Origin: Sebastes aleutianus
Taxonomy: Eukaryota; Chordata; Actinopteri; Perciformes; Sebastidae
DNA length: 64,000 bases
NCBI GenBank assembly: GCA_916700875.1
Contig: CAKAKS010000067.1
Location: 5,522,909-5,586,908, forward strand
Direction: 5' to 3'
The position numbers were made by a program, and so were the translations under genes. How positions within the stretch are numbered: position 1 is the stretch's first letter; every line of letters starts with the position of its first letter. The notes under the pieces are model-generated. The model was given only the letters and a program-made list of their open reading frames with translations, did no database searches and had not been told where the DNA came from. Positions 12,721 to 24,582 of the stretch are shown here, in pieces.

Positions 12721-13023
12721 TGTTTACAAGAGCACGAAATCTAGTCTCTTAATCTTGCTTTCAAAGTGCACCAGATTGATGCATTTAACTTTGAAATGTA
12801 CAAAATCTTCAGGTTACTGTGAAAACCTGGAACAAAGACTGGAAAAACTGCTAGAGGAATGTCTTTCAGTGAATACATTAATTTACTTTGCAAGTAATTC
12901 CGGGGTTCCAATTTTCTTTCATATCCTTACTACTTTCTTGCCAGTATGGACGTGAAGTAGGTCTTAAATTGCATTCATAGTGGTCTTAAACAGGTCTTGT
13001 TGAAACCTGCAGATACCCTGTTC

Positions 13024-13078
13024 ACTCTAGCTTTAAAGCTTTAAACATGTTATTATCGTGTTAACTTTGACAGCCCTA
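13024..13078 (-). mobile_element. Terminal scrap of a TAGGGCTGTCAA-type MITE
   Basis: CTCTAGCTTTAAAGC, TTATCGTGTTAACTTTGACA and the terminal GCCCTA: the end of the family in minus orientation. Confidence 0.6.
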
Positions 13079-13929
13079 CAAAATATATACAAAACATGTT
13101 AAAACCTCTTCATATTTTGCTTTACTTTGCACTCAGACCAGCAAATTATGTTCTATCAAAGGACTTGCTGGTTCTTATAGCATGTTTATATTCAGCCAGT
13201 CTTGCATGGCGAGCATGCATAAGTATAAGATATTACTTAAGAAACCCAGGTGGTGTAGTGCAAGCGAGCTGTTCTGTAATGCAGGTGTCAGCACTTTCCA
13301 GGCTCTGTTGAGAAACCTGATGTATAAATTTATATGTTGGCTAAATGATTCTCAGAACGCCATTATCATGCTACTGTCAAATCTTTGTTTTAGTGTTATA
13401 TGATACCAGTCACCCCTGTGAAAACATTGGTATAACTGTCTTTTATAAAAAGTGGCAGTTTCTATTTTAATGTATGTATTGTTGAATGTTTTTTTAATGG
13501 ACTTCGAGTCTGTCAATAAAGATTAATTATTAATTGCCTACAGTTTACACTTTGGTCTCCCAACATGAAAACAGCCACATTGACACGGAAGTCGGTAAAC
13601 CACAAATGAGGTGTTGCAATTCATAATTGACTTCATGTTATATTTACGACCTGATGTAATTCCCACAATGCCTCCTCTGGTGGTTACTGGAGGAAGATGA
13701 TTCCTCACAAGTTTGTCATTAAGGGCTGGGGCTCTTCTGAAGCTGATGGTAGGGGGCGTCTAGATGAGATTCTCTCAGAGAACCGTCATTTTTCAATATC
13801 TTTTTTTTAATGATTTGTTTAATTCTATGCGCTTCACTGCTATATTGTGTTGCAACTGTTCTGTAGTGAGACCTTTCGCTTTATTATAAGCTGTGGATTC
13901 AGTCTTTTGTTTATATTGTCTTTTCTTAA
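13079..13929. other. No gene seen
   Basis: AT-rich sequence with several short open frames. An AATAAAG lies near 13516, without an identifiable upstream gene. Confidence 0.4.
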
Positions 13930-14282
13930 AGAATCTAGCCCGTGACGGGAGACTCTGGCCAATCACAGGTCATTTCAGAGAGAGAGAGCGTTCCTATTGG
14001 TTGTTCATCAACGAAGGCAAACTTTCTCTTTTTTGCAGCTAAACAGTACACTACAAGATGTTTCTGAAAGCATTTGAGGAGAGAAAAAGGCATTACAGTA
14101 CATAATTTTGTTTCATAATATTGATTCATATTTGATTGACAGCTGCTCAGAGACGGCAGGCTCCAGCTCAGCTCTGATTGGTTGATTTTTATCAGATTAC
14201 CTGTCTCATGCACTACTGTCAGGATATAGTGACCGTTTTATAAAAAATAACTTTGCTCCAATTCTACCTACTGCAGCTTTAA
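13930..14282 (-). mobile_element. MITE family A, copy 3
   Basis: Minus orientation: AGCCCGTGACGGGAGACTCT, CAATCACAGGTCATTTCAG, then ACTACTGTCAGGATATAGTG and the terminus CTACTGCAGCTTTAA at 14282. One TIR is present. Confidence 0.75.
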
Positions 14283-14349
14283 GTCTCTGAAACCGTCCGA
14301 AGGATACGTTATCTATCAATCAAGCAGGATGGAAACTGTCTGCCCTAAG

Positions 14350-14640
14350 AACATCAGTTGGTTATCTAAATATGGAGGTATGCAAATCACCATTGTCATC
14401 TTTAATGATCTTTTGGTCAAGAAAATGGATTTCAGTTAAAGAATAATCTTGACTAAGCTTTAAATTACTGTTGGTGCTATTTAAATGGGAATGGAACTGA
14501 AGAAGTTCTGACCATATCAGAAAAATATCATCTACGTATGTACCTGCTCGTGAGACCTTCTGGTTTCCCAAGTTGGAAATTTGGCCAGGAAGACTACACG
14601 CACGTTTATATCTTCATCATTCTCATGCTCCAGTTCTGCT
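14350..14640 (-). pseudogene. Penelope-like reverse transcriptase fragment
   Basis: Minus-strand open frame 14571-14362 reads GTYVDDIFLIWSELLQF, then LNSTNSNLKLSQDYSLTEIH, FLDQKIIKDD, LHTSIFR. The catalytic YVDD box followed by an IHFLDQKI / LHTS-FR block is the pattern of Penelope-like element RTs. Upstream frames look related but broken. No GIY-YIG domain was found nearby, so this is a short dead fragment. Confidence 0.75.
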
Positions 14641-15438
14641 TTTAAATGATCCGACTCATAAACGGCACGAAAACCAAATCCGTGGCCTAGAGTACATCTT
14701 CATTTTTCAGAGCTGCTTTCATCAAAACCCTCCGATATCAAAGAAAGTGCTGCTCTGCACTAAAGCTGACACCCAGGTGCTGCACCATCACGTTACTGTG
14801 ACAGTACACTCATCATACTGTATACACACACTGTTTCATCACGCACTGTATTTCTTCATAGAGACAACAGCGCCATCATGAGGCCAAACAGGGAAACACA
14901 ACATTACCTGCTATCACCTAACATAACAACTGTAACATTCTTACGTAGCATTAATTGGATCTCTAGTGACCCTACAAAAGTTTTAGAGAAACACATTAGA
15001 AAAACAATGCTTTTTTATTATTTCTGACAAATAGTTTGAGGAATATTTGAAGAGTTGAGTGCTTAGGTGAATGAAATGAATGAATTAGACAGGTATAATA
15101 TAGTTCTGAGTTAGACCCACAGTATCTTCAACATCCATATCACCCTGTCCCTCTCCTCCGTACATCCTCTCCTTGTCTTGTTTAAATCCAAACGGCTTGT
15201 TGCCGCCATCTAGTGCCACAGTTCTACTGCTACAGCTAAAGTAAGGTAATACTGCTTTGTGTGTTTCACTCCTGTGAGTCACTGACAAAGGTCGACCCAT
15301 TTGATTTAGTCATGAAACAACACACATGTAACACCAAATATTCACAACAGCAAGAACAAAAGATAACCCCAACAAGCCAAAAACACAGATTAAATCCAAA
15401 ATGGGACATGGACTTGCAAAATGAACTATGAACTACTG
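14641..15438. other. No gene seen
   Basis: Unremarkable sequence with small open frames on both strands and no recognised domain. Confidence 0.4.
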
Positions 15439-15690
15439 TAGGCTGTCAATCGATTCAAATAGTTAATCGAGATTAATCGAAAATTAATCACACATTTTTT
15501 ATCCGTTATAAATATACCATAAAGGGAAATTTGTCAAGTATTTAACACTCTTATCAACATGGGAGTAGACAAATATGCTGCTTTATGCAAATGTATGCAT
15601 AAATGTATAATTGGAAATTAATTAACAACACAAAACAATGACAATTACTGTCCAGAAACCCTCACAGGTACTGCATTTAGCATAAAAAAT
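15439..15690 (-). mobile_element. TAGGGCTGTCAA-type MITE fragment
   Basis: Starts TAGGCTGTCAATCGATTCAA, followed by repeated ATTAATCGA units, TTTGTCAAGTATTTAACACT, CATGGGAGTAGAC and GTCCAGAAACCCTCACAGG. This is the right half of the family in inverse orientation, truncated inside. Confidence 0.75.
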
Positions 15691-16570
15691 TACTGATGAC
15701 TGAATACATGTATAAGACATTGCTAATGCTAATGATGTATGAAATAGTTAATGATTCTAGGAAGGCAGGGGATTTTCCGTGACTGCAGTTTTCTCGTGTC
15801 TTCCGCTGTAGTCAACCTTTTAGGTGAGGCCAAATGCATCTCAGAAACAAGCCGGACATATTCCTCTGAATCCCTTCCTCCAGCCATGAAGCATTTCCAC
15901 ACCTCTGCACATATGAATTTACTTTGAGCACAGTGCAATCTACAAAAATACGTCCTGAACTGTTACTAATCTGGCACTTTATACAAGTTTTTTTTTTTTT
16001 AAATATCCACAATAAAAACAAAATGCAACGAGTTCTGTATGTCAAAGTCAGTTTACTAATCATTGATACAAAATAACAAATAAAAAATAATCCTTATAGG
16101 CTCATATCCCGTTAGTCATTCCACGTGTCACTTTTCTCAAGAATTGATGTGGAATAAAACATACAAATGGAACGTATGCAGGTTAAATACAAAACAGAAT
16201 ATAAAAGCATTAATAATAATAAATGTGTATGCATGCCTCTATAGAAACCAGTTTCTATAGTTTGTGTTTTTGCACCATTTATACGAGCTGTGGACAATTC
16301 TAAAGACAGTTCACTATACAGTGAAGACGGACATTCATTTCATTTCAGCACCGTAGGATATTTCCATCTACACTGCTTTTTTTCTTTACTTTTTTTACGA
16401 GTATCATTTCCAGACACAAGAATTATTAGCAAATTTAATAACAGATTCCTACAAAATTCAGAATAACAGCTCCCACTGCAGTGCTGCACTGCAGCCTTGT
16501 TACAAAGTTGCCCCACATTATCTGCAGACAGTATAGAGTGCTGCAGGAATGAGTCCTGCAACCCACAAAT
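15691..16570. other. No gene seen
   Basis: AT-rich sequence with poly-A/T tracts. Small open frames only, none recognised. Confidence 0.4.
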
Positions 16571-16575
16571 GAAAT

Positions 16576-16900
16576 TGCATTTTAGCACTTCCGGTTCCCT
16601 CATCTGGAAGTCAATGGGTTTTTAGTTAGATGCCTGAAATAAAGTCTGTGGTTAACACACGCTGAAGAGATTTTAATGTTTTGTTCTACAACATAAAATA
16701 CGTGAATAAATATCCCACTCATGAATTTTGAAGCTTTTATGTGTTTTTAAAAAGGCAGTTGCTAACAAGTGGCTAGATGAGACTACAAATACAAAATAGA
16801 CTAAATATACTCACGCTCATGTGACTGTGGTGTAGTTCGTTTATAGCCTAACAATAGCTTTTTACTTCTGCCGATTGCATCAAAAATCCAAAAAGTGGTG
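16576..16900 (+). repeat. Dispersed repeat, partner at 28844-29105
   Basis: Shares with 28844-29105 the strings TTCCCTC-TCTGGAAGTCAAT, GTCTGTGGTTAACACA, GCTGAAGAGATTTTAA, and GTGGTGTAGTTCGTTTATAG. Same orientation; no coding capacity. Confidence 0.65.
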
Positions 16901-17604
16901 TTCATTTGTGGAGATTATCTTGCTGAACAAAACATTTAAGTATGATAAATGTGTGTTTACCACAGAGCTTATTTTGATGTAGAGAGGAACCCACAGTTTG
17001 CTGTTTGGCAGATTGTTTAGGTCACTAATTTTATCTTTTATAATGTTTTTTTCTGTGCTTTTTTAAAATGTTTTCATGAAGCACTCAGTACACGTAATAT
17101 CTTTATTGTTAAGCACTTTGAGCAGCATTTCTTGTGTGAAAGGTGTTATACATATTTATTATTATTACCTCCGCCAATGGAACGCCAATGGAACAATGGC
17201 GATGCTAACTTCCTGGTTGGCCTACAAAAATACGTCATCCCCGGAGCACTCTATAGCTCCCCCCCAAAAAACTGTTGCAGTAACGATAACTGTTGATACC
17301 CGGAAACTGAGTTTGTAGTGTATAGTGGTTAGTAAGAATGTAAACCGTGTCTTTCAATTACTGCTTATCATACATACATCAACATGTATACTGTATATGT
17401 GTATACAGTATGGCTTTGAAACATAAAATATGTTGCACTTTCTGATAAGTGTGAATTATGACACATTTTCTGTCCAGACATAAAGAATCACTAAATGTAC
17501 TCCCTATAACAGGCTCTGGCTGCTATTACTTTAAAAATGTCATTTCCATATTTTATAATCCAGTTACAGGTAGTATAACCATAACCAGCATTCCCCCTTA
17601 CTCT
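16901..17604. other. Probable pi15 3' UTR and downstream flank
   Basis: Lies immediately downstream of the pi15 stop on the minus strand. TTTATT strings on the plus strand (for example around 17102 and 17154) are candidate poly(A) signals on the minus strand, but I cannot choose among them. Confidence 0.35.
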
Positions 17605-17740
17605 TTACTTGAACCAGTACATGTAGTTGGACTGGACGGCTGGAAAGCACATATTGTTGCTGCATGAACCTCCGTAGCTGGACGGACAGGCTGAACAAGG
17701 AATCCCCACTCTGTACGGAGCCTCTCCTATCCAGTTTCCC
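17605..17740 (-). CDS. pi15: pi15 coding exon 5 with stop codon
   Basis: The acceptor is TTTCTCCAG|GGGAAAC. The exon encodes GNWIGEAPYRVGIPCSAC then PSSYGGSCSNNMCF and the C-terminus SNYMYWFK, followed by TAA at 17605-17607 (minus strand). The ending is diagnostic for PI15. The 3' UTR continues leftward; I did not fix a polyadenylation site. Confidence 0.95.
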
Positions 17741-20700
17741 CTGGAGAAAGAAAGAAAACAACGTCTAGAATTCCATTACAGTGGGTGGATTTCAACACTG
17801 GAGGTGACTCTATCAACACCATGGGTAAAAACATCACAAGGTAGAGATGATGTCATAATCACTGCAGGTAGAATTTACTTGATTATCACCTCCAGCTCTG
17901 GCAGCTGCAGTTATCTTGTCATTAGCGTGCTCGCCTTCAGGGATGCACACGAAAATTCTCCAATTTACTCCTTAATTAGTTTTTCTCCTGGACTTTTTTA
18001 TCCTTCAACTACTTCACTATTACTTCAGTGAAACGGAAGCTATAGAGAATCTTTCGCTTCTGTACTGTGTGTATTCCCCAGTGAAACGAAATAGTTGAGC
18101 ATTGCATTGTTACAAGAGGGATTTAAACCTGCAGTAGGCAGTATATTTTTGGCATCATTGGGCAAAAATTCCATAATAACCTTTCAGCATATTGTATTCA
18201 AGTGTTCTGAGAGAAAACTAGACTTCTGCAACTCCTCATGGTTCTGTTTTCAGGCTTTAAAAAATCTAGCCCGTGACGGGATAGACAGGTGTAATAGGCA
18301 TTACAGTAACAGAATATTAATTCATATTGGATCAGCGCTGCCTAGTTTGACCGTTTGGTCGGAGCTCGCGAGTGATTGACAGCTGCACAGAGGCGGCAGG
18401 CTCCAGCTCGGCTCTGCTTGGTTGTTTTCCTCCGGTCTATAAAATCTTGCAGATGCCGTTAGGAACACCGGAGGACGCAGAGGAACATGATTTTTTCATA
18501 TTGTCTCATGCTTTACTGTCAGGTTATAGTGACCGTTTTATAAAAATAACTTTTTTAAATTATATTTGCTCAATTTCCACCCACTGCAGCTTTAACTCAA
18601 ATCCTTTGCATTTGATTGGACAGCTAAAAAGAAGGTGGGCTTAGAATGTAGCGTGATATGCTACAGCACACACACCTCCCTTGTCGCTAAAAGTTGCAGA
18701 TTGATCGATGGATGGATGTCATGATATTATTGTTATGTAACAAAACTACGATAAAATAAGTCAACGTTGACTTGATCTCACACGGTACACGAACAGCGGC
18801 CTCCTGGGTGAAAGTTCCATGTTTGTTTGACCCAACCAACATCCCCTCCCACCCGCCCTATACGCAGACTTTCTCACTCTTTATACTGCGTCAGTTGCTC
18901 ACACCGCAGATGGGTTTACATTGGAGTTGAAAGTCCGGTGCGTCCCATGCAGACGCTAAATGGTGCCTCGGTATCAGACGTCAAGGGGCACTGACCAAGT
19001 GTCGGTATTTGACGAGTTGGGAGTGAGTGCGGGTTGGCTACTTCAACTACAACTTCAACTGTTCCAGTATTTCAACATGTTCACGTCAGCAGCGAGCATG
19101 TACGTTTTCCTCTGAAATGTAATAGCACCTGTACTAGTAATAGTTAGTACCTCACTGCATCTCATGAAAGAGCTGAAACAGAGAAGTCTGTGTCACAGTC
19201 GTGTCATTACATTCGTGTTTCCTGCACTATATCCACAGATTTCAAGAGCTCCAGACTCGGGCACCTCCGGCGCTGTCTCTATCACCAGGACCCTTGGTGG
19301 AAAATCATAACACCAAGGTAAACAATACAACCTTAATATTTAGATATAACTGTAACTCATAAAGTTAGGTAACGTAATGTTAAAGCTAGGGTTGATAACC
19401 TTGAGAAACTATCAAACTCAGCCCAGTGTTGCCAACTCTTTTCCAATGAAAGTAGCTAGCACCAAAAGTCAAATCTAGAGAGAAGGTCACCAAGTCTGGT
19501 TGTGAAATCTGAATATCCGTATACTCTGAAGTGATGGTCACCTGTATGTATTTGAGCCAAAGACCTCATTCACATTGTCATCTCAGTATTTTGCTACACT
19601 TTCTGTACTCCAACACAATAAACTCTGCCTGGCCGGCACTCGATGTATTCCACCGATGTCTTCCTGTAACACGTCACCTTGTTAGATTTCAGAATCTTCT
19701 CCTTGAGCAAGACTCTTTCCATAATGTCAGACACTTATAATAACAATCAGAGCCTGTCATGGTAAAAACAAGCACTTTTAGTGGACGTAAATGATGCTGC
19801 CAGCTTGCCCCAATAGGATTACATTGCAACCCGTGAGCAGCTGCCGTGAGCAGCTGCCGTCTACAGCGCTCTCCCTCAATACTGGACCAATTCAGAAACT
19901 GTTGTCCTTATTAGTCAGTTAGACACAAAAACATGGGAACATAGGGTCCAGGTTGAAAAATACCTAAGTTACCCTTTAAATACAAGTTATCTGCTACTTA
20001 ACATTACATTAACTAACTTTATAAGTTACAGTTATATCTAATTATAAAGGTTGTATTGTTTACCTTGGTGTTAGAAAAAGCGTCTTGAGATTTGACACTA
20101 TATAAAAATAAATTGAATTGTTATTGGTGGATATTGGTGTGGCTTATTAAAACTGATGAACGCATGCTATCGTATCCTGATGATCGTCTCTGGCATACAC
20201 TATTTCAGACGTCACTTCCTTCTCCAAATTTGGGATCAGAAAGTATCCGACGGAGGAGGTGGACTCGAGTCTGGAGTTCTGCAGCTAGACCTTTCTCACA
20301 GATTTACACTCATACTTGGGGGAGTAGTTGCAGACAAGGAAGGTGGCTTCTTTCCACAGAACCCCCCACACAAACATGTTGTAGCAGGTCTGCACTGCAC
20401 AGCCCACTCTGTTGGTGGACGCCCACACCATCTGAAACAAAGACACAACAGCAGCAATGAGACCTGGCATATACTCCATCATAACTAGATTATGACATGC
20501 TGTCCTGTCAGAAGTGTTTCTAGTTGTTCCAAAGGGCCACACTTACAGGTGGAGTGAAAAGCCCGCCGTCAGAGAGAGGGGCTAATCTCACGGCTACCGG
20601 TTACCTGCTGCAGTAAAATTAGAGGTTTTCTAAAGGGACTCTGGTGAAACACTACAGCTTTGTCCACAGGGACCGCCAAAATCAACACAAAATGAAAGTA

Positions 20701-22877
20701 CCTCATAGTATTTTTAAAATACGTTTGAGACATCTTCATCTTTGTTGTGGGGATTTTATTTTTTGAGTACCTCATATGCATACCTATATACCTAAAACTT
20801 AAGGAGTATTTGGAAGGATTGCTCTTTTCTGTTGTCAGGTTTAGGGGCAGACTGAGCAACATACAACTGAGGCAGCCGTCGTGAAACATCAGTAATTTGG
20901 TTTGTATCTACAGCAGCTTAAAACAGACACACTGCTCCAGCAGTACGTCAAAGACGAGGGTAGAGCTTCAAAACTACTGAAGAGGGAACACACCCGCCTA
21001 CTGAAACATAATGAGCCAGTCATTTTACATCACAGCTCAGCTGGTTGGTGCCTCCAACGAGTTCCATGAGTCAGATGGTTATTTGAGTTATCAGCTTAGA
21101 GATAGTTCACTTTAAATAGAAGACTGGACATTGTCTGCTGTGCTGCTGTTTTAATTGATGGAGCTTGTTGCCTGAGAAGCCGATTATCATCCCTTATTTT
21201 AGCAAGAAAATTCTATATCATGGTGCCGGGCTTGTAGAAGCAGTTCTGAATTTTATTCTTTTATCTGGAGAGTGTAGTTGTTTGTACAACGCACTGACTT
21301 GGGATAGCTACGCCTTAAAGGCCGTGTAAAGGCTGGATTAGAGGCCTCCCTGATCCCGGTATGTATTGGAACAACTCTAGATGATGACCTTTCTCACCTG
21401 TGTGTAGTGTGTACACATGGGCCCGTAGCAGAGCAGGGGGCAGCTGGGGTTGCAGAAGCGAGGGTAGGGGAACACATAGTCGTTGACTTCATCATACCAA
21501 GGCTTGACCAGCTGCAGGATAGACCGATACCTGTGGAGGAAAGAGTGTACAGAGTTGGTACAGAGGAGGAGGGATGAACCTCAGTGCATACTCTGATGGA
21601 TTACACGGCCTGTCGGAGGCGGCATGCGTGGTTAAGCTTGTGACCACAACCAGCATCAATGATGGGTGAAGTCAGAAAGTATGCACAGTCGCACCTGTAA
21701 CCACACCCCAACAGTGATGTCACTGTCGTCTTGTAGTGGGTTTTTTCCATTCTGCTAATTATGTTTCCTCCTGTCCATTGTCACCTGTCCTCCCTAAGCT
21801 ATGTCCAGGACTTTTATTGTGAAAGGTAAGAACAGAAGGAGTGGATCTGGTCTGCACTGCCTTCGTCAAGGTTGAAAGCAGTAATACAGTTTGTTGTTCG
21901 GACAACAGAGGCTCCGTGTTGTTGTACACTTTAGTGTACGTATAGAATATGTCCGTTCCACACAACGTTGGAGCAGCATTCAACCAGTGGCAGGTGTTTT
22001 TAAGTGTTACTGAATCATTTCTACACATTTGACAATTGAGATGCTTTTGCCTCATGAGTAATTGCCGTCACTCACACAGGAGTGAGACAGGACGTTCCAT
22101 TTGGTCAGCTAGTTCTCATTCCCGTAGGTTCAATTTCAAAGCTTTTATCACGGCCGTCGGCGTTCGGTACCGCCGCACCCCTTAAAGCCGGTGCGTTCCA
22201 TTAACTGTAATGTAAACCCATCCTCGGCAACAGTAAATGCTCGTAAACGAGAAAGTGCGCCGGGAGTGTGGCGACGTAGTTTAAAAAGCGAAAGACACAC
22301 ACCGGGGAGGTGGATGGATCCAACAAACACAAGGCTTTCATCCAGCAGGCCGCCGTTTGTGTCCCGTGTTCACAGCGTTCAGTGTCATTTTCACTGAACA
22401 AACGTCGTAGCTTTAAGCCCAACCATGCTGTTCTTTCCTAAACCTAACTATAGTGGTTTTGTTGCTTAATCCCAAAGTGACGCAAAGGGGTGTGACAAAG
22501 CGGTGGTATGTGCCGAGTTGGGATGAGAATGTGTTGGTTTGGTAAATCCTTCCTCTCATCTTCACCATGGATGTATAAAGAGAACTGGATACAGTGTAAA
22601 AATATGCGCCTAGCCATGAATCTTTGATCCATGTTGTTCATAACTGGACTTTTAATGGTATTAGTGGTTTGTCTGTAGGCTACCGCACAACGTTACAACA
22701 ATAAACACATGTAGTCGTCCATAGCGAATGTTCATGTAGACCTAATATACTGTTCAGTGCACACAATAGGCTAAAAATCTCCATTGTAATTATATCTGGT
22801 TAGCAAAAGAAAATTCTGAATTTCTATTTTTTCAGAAGGAAAAATTAATGAATGGTTGTCTTCATCTAAATGTGTGT

Positions 22878-22918
<41 letters not shown>

Positions 22919-24182
22919 GTATTTACCCTCCGGTTCTGACAGACAGGTTCTGTCCGTAGAACTGCAGAAGGTAAGCCGGTCCGTGTTCCCACAGACACGT
23001 GGCGGCCCAGGCTTCAGCTGTCCTGGCCAGATCATAGTCCCACACCTGTTGGAGAGAGTTTTCCTGTACTCACACCTGCTGTAGAGAAGCTTGACATAAT
23101 TAAGTAATAAAAGTAATAATGAATATGTACCATGTCTACTCAAGAGAACAATGTAAAACAGTTTCGGATGGTTTCGAGCAAATCTCCTCCTGGGTCAACG
23201 GGAATTAGACATTATAAATGCAATATCTGTCATAAAACGCAACATATTTAATATGTTTTTGTGTATGAATACTGACATTTTGTCTACATTTTTTTAGATG
23301 TAGAGAAAATCGTGAAAACTTCTATTTTAAAAAAAGAAAAGAAAATGATATCAATATTTACAATGATGCACAAAGCTTGATGAAAATGAATTTAAATGTA
23401 AAATGTTATGGAAATATTATAGAAATGTAAAAAAAAAGAAAGAAAATAGAATATTATAGAAACGAATTTAAATGTAAAATGTTATAGAAATATTATAGAA
23501 ATATAAAAAAAAAGAAAGAAAATAGAATATTATAGAAATTTAAAAAGTGAAATGTATAAAATGAACATTATTGTAATGTTGCTGTAATGACATTTAGTAT
23601 AAGAACAAGTGATGAAAACCATAAAAAATAAACATGTTGCAGATTAAAATCCACTAATCCAGCCTACATGTAATTTTGTGTACCTGTTTATATATATTAC
23701 ATACTCTGATGGTTAAAATTTAAAAAAAAAATAATTTGGGAGAGTCAAAAGTGACCGTTTTTCTCCCACTTTTAGGCTTCCTTCATTATTAGGGTATCAT
23801 AAAAATATGTCTATATAAATCAAATTGACGTATCTACGTGAGGTCATATTTTAGGTCTATATGAACATACTAATGTGAGATATGATGAAGAAGATAATCC
23901 TATTTCCCCGGTGTCTTCTCTTACCATGTACTCCATGTTAGCAGCAGGTGGGTAGACTCTGGCTCTGACCTGGTTGTGGTAGTCCAGGATGGACACCATG
24001 TCCCCCTGACTGATGAACCGTCTCCTGCGCGCTCCATGGACACCGGACGGTGACCCGGGTTTGATCCCCGGAGGAGTTGAACTAACGTTACCGTGAACCT
24101 GAGGAGCCTCCGTGGAGTTCACAACCCGTCCGTTAACTCCGCACAGCAGGATCACGCAGGACAGATAATAAAGGTCTCTCAT
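17605..24182 (-). CDS. pi15: Peptidase inhibitor 15 (CAP/CRISP superfamily), complete, 5 coding exons
   Basis: Coding exons in transcript order are 24182-23925, 23045-22927, 21530-21398, 20431-20316 and 17740-17605. They total 762 nt, giving 253 residues plus stop, and every junction is GT-AG and keeps frame. The protein starts with a hydrophobic signal peptide (about residues 1-18). A short propeptide with N-glycosylation sequons at N22 and N32 follows, then a tetrabasic RRRR (52-55) fitting furin-type cleavage before FISQGDM. The CAP domain has the conserved HNQVR, a GQNLS segment, the GPMCTHYTQMVWA signature and VCNYSPKGNWIGEAPY. The tail has a cysteine cluster and ends YWFK. Length and ending match vertebrate PI15 (human about 258 aa) better than R3HDML or the longer CRISPLD proteins. 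PI15 is a secreted protein described as a weak trypsin inhibitor. The start is the first ATG before the signal peptide. The a/b teleost paralogue cannot be decided from sequence alone. Confidence 0.95.
18123..18595 (-). mobile_element. MITE family A, copy 4, both termini present, in pi15 intron 4
   Basis: Starts TTAAACCTGCAGTAGGCAGT and ends CCACCCACTGCAGCTTTAA, so both inverted termini survive with TTAA at each edge. The interior is shortened: ACAGGTGTAATAGGCATTAC directly joins blocks that are farther apart in copy 1. Intronic and non-coding. Confidence 0.8.
18740..19035. repeat. Dispersed repeat in pi15 intron 4
   Basis: 18740-18900 (GTTTGTTTGACCCAACC, CCGCCCTATACGCAGACTTT) is related to 11338, 7905 and 56225. 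18975-19035 (GGGGCACTGACCAAGTGTCG, GTATTTGACGAGTTGGGA) matches 8774-8830 and 22490-22540. Confidence 0.5.
19305..20078. mobile_element. Element bounded by about 80-bp inverted repeats, pi15 intron 4
   Basis: Left arm about 19305-19386 (TAACACCAAGGTAAACAATA, CAACCTT, TAGATATAACTGTAACT, ATAAAGTTAG). The right arm at about 19999-20078 is its reverse complement with a few differences. The arms flank about 610 bp with no transposase. A TSD was not resolved. Confidence 0.65.
20316..20431 (-). CDS. pi15: pi15 coding exon 4
   Basis: The acceptor is GTTTCAG|ATGGTG and the donor CCCAA|GTATGAG. The 116 nt encode MVWASTNRVGCAVQTC through VCNYSP (residues 171-208) and two bases of the lysine codon finished in exon 5. 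This is the second half of the CAP signature. Confidence 0.93.
20432..21397. other. pi15 intron 3
   Basis: Sequence between exons 3 and 4. I see nothing beyond ordinary AT-rich sequence and weak repeat similarity. Confidence 0.6.
21398..21530 (-). CDS. pi15: pi15 coding exon 3
   Basis: The acceptor is TCCACAG|GTATCGG and the donor ACACAG|GTGAGA. The 133 nt complete the split glycine and encode YRSILQLVKPWYDEV through GPMCTHYTQ (residues 126-170). This includes the cysteine-rich CNPSCPLLCYGPMC stretch of the CAP domain. Confidence 0.95.
22080..22560. repeat. Dispersed repeat in pi15 intron 2
   Basis: Contains GGCGACGTAGTTTAAAAAGC, CCTAAACCTAACTATAGTGG and GTGTGACAAAGCGGTGGTAT. Parts are related to 8774-8830 and 18975-19035. 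No coding potential. Confidence 0.4.
22871..22918. repeat. (TG)n microsatellite beside the pi15 exon 2 donor
   Basis: A TG array within 10 bp of the exon 2 donor, on the intron side (reading CA on the transcribed strand). Confidence 0.9.
22927..23045 (-). CDS. pi15: pi15 coding exon 2
   Basis: The acceptor is CCAACAG|GTGTGGGAC and the donor GGAGG|GTAAAT. The 119 nt encode VWDYDLARTAEAWAA then TCLWEHGPAYLL and GQNLSVRTG (residues 87-125), plus two bases of the next glycine codon. The NLS sequon is conserved in the family. A (TG)n microsatellite begins only a few bases beyond the donor in the intron. Confidence 0.95.
23388..23541. repeat. 77-bp tandem duplication in pi15 intron 1
   Basis: The unit GAATTTAAATGTAAAATGTT...AAGAAAGAAAATAGAATATT...AGAAA occurs twice head to tail, at about 23388 and about 23465. 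AT-rich. Confidence 0.8.
23925..24182 (-). CDS. pi15: pi15 coding exon 1 (signal peptide, propeptide, start of CAP domain)
   Basis: This exon encodes residues 1-86, from MRDLYYLSCVILL to PPAANMEYM, in phase 0. The donor reads ATG|GTAAGA on the minus strand. It holds the signal peptide, sequons NST (22) and NVS (32), the RRRR basic site (52-55) and the CAP opening with DYHNQVR. The ATG context is TTAACCATGA. An open frame runs on into the intron for a few codons after the donor and should be ignored. Confidence 0.95.
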
Positions 24183-24582
24183 GGTTAAATATCAGTCAAA
24201 CTAAATAACAAACAATAAACTCCACTCATGCACAGTTAGTCTGTTAGTCTCCTGTGTCCCAGTAGTGTCAATGAGGCTGTTTATGAGCTCTTATTCTGGT
24301 GAGGATCTCTGAAAGGTTCAGCCTGCCCCCAGTGTCTTTCAAAATAAAACACTGCTTAACAATGTATTATAGATGCTGTGTAGTGTGCTGCATATGTCTA
24401 ATATTATGTACTGTATATGAAGAATAGGTGTAGCTTATTAAATACCCAGACAACTTGGAAGGGTTAGATTATTTTTTTGTAACTATAGAATTACCAAAAT
24501 CTTGTTTCATAATAAAATGCTGTAGCATATGATGGACAAAAAACAACAAAATTAAATGAAGATTTATAGTGAATTATCGATC

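Noticed and set aside
17605..24182. Assignment of the CAP gene to r3hdml or crispld1
   Set aside because: The C-terminus ends in YWFK at 253 residues without LCCL domains, and the neighbour is jph1. Both fit pi15.
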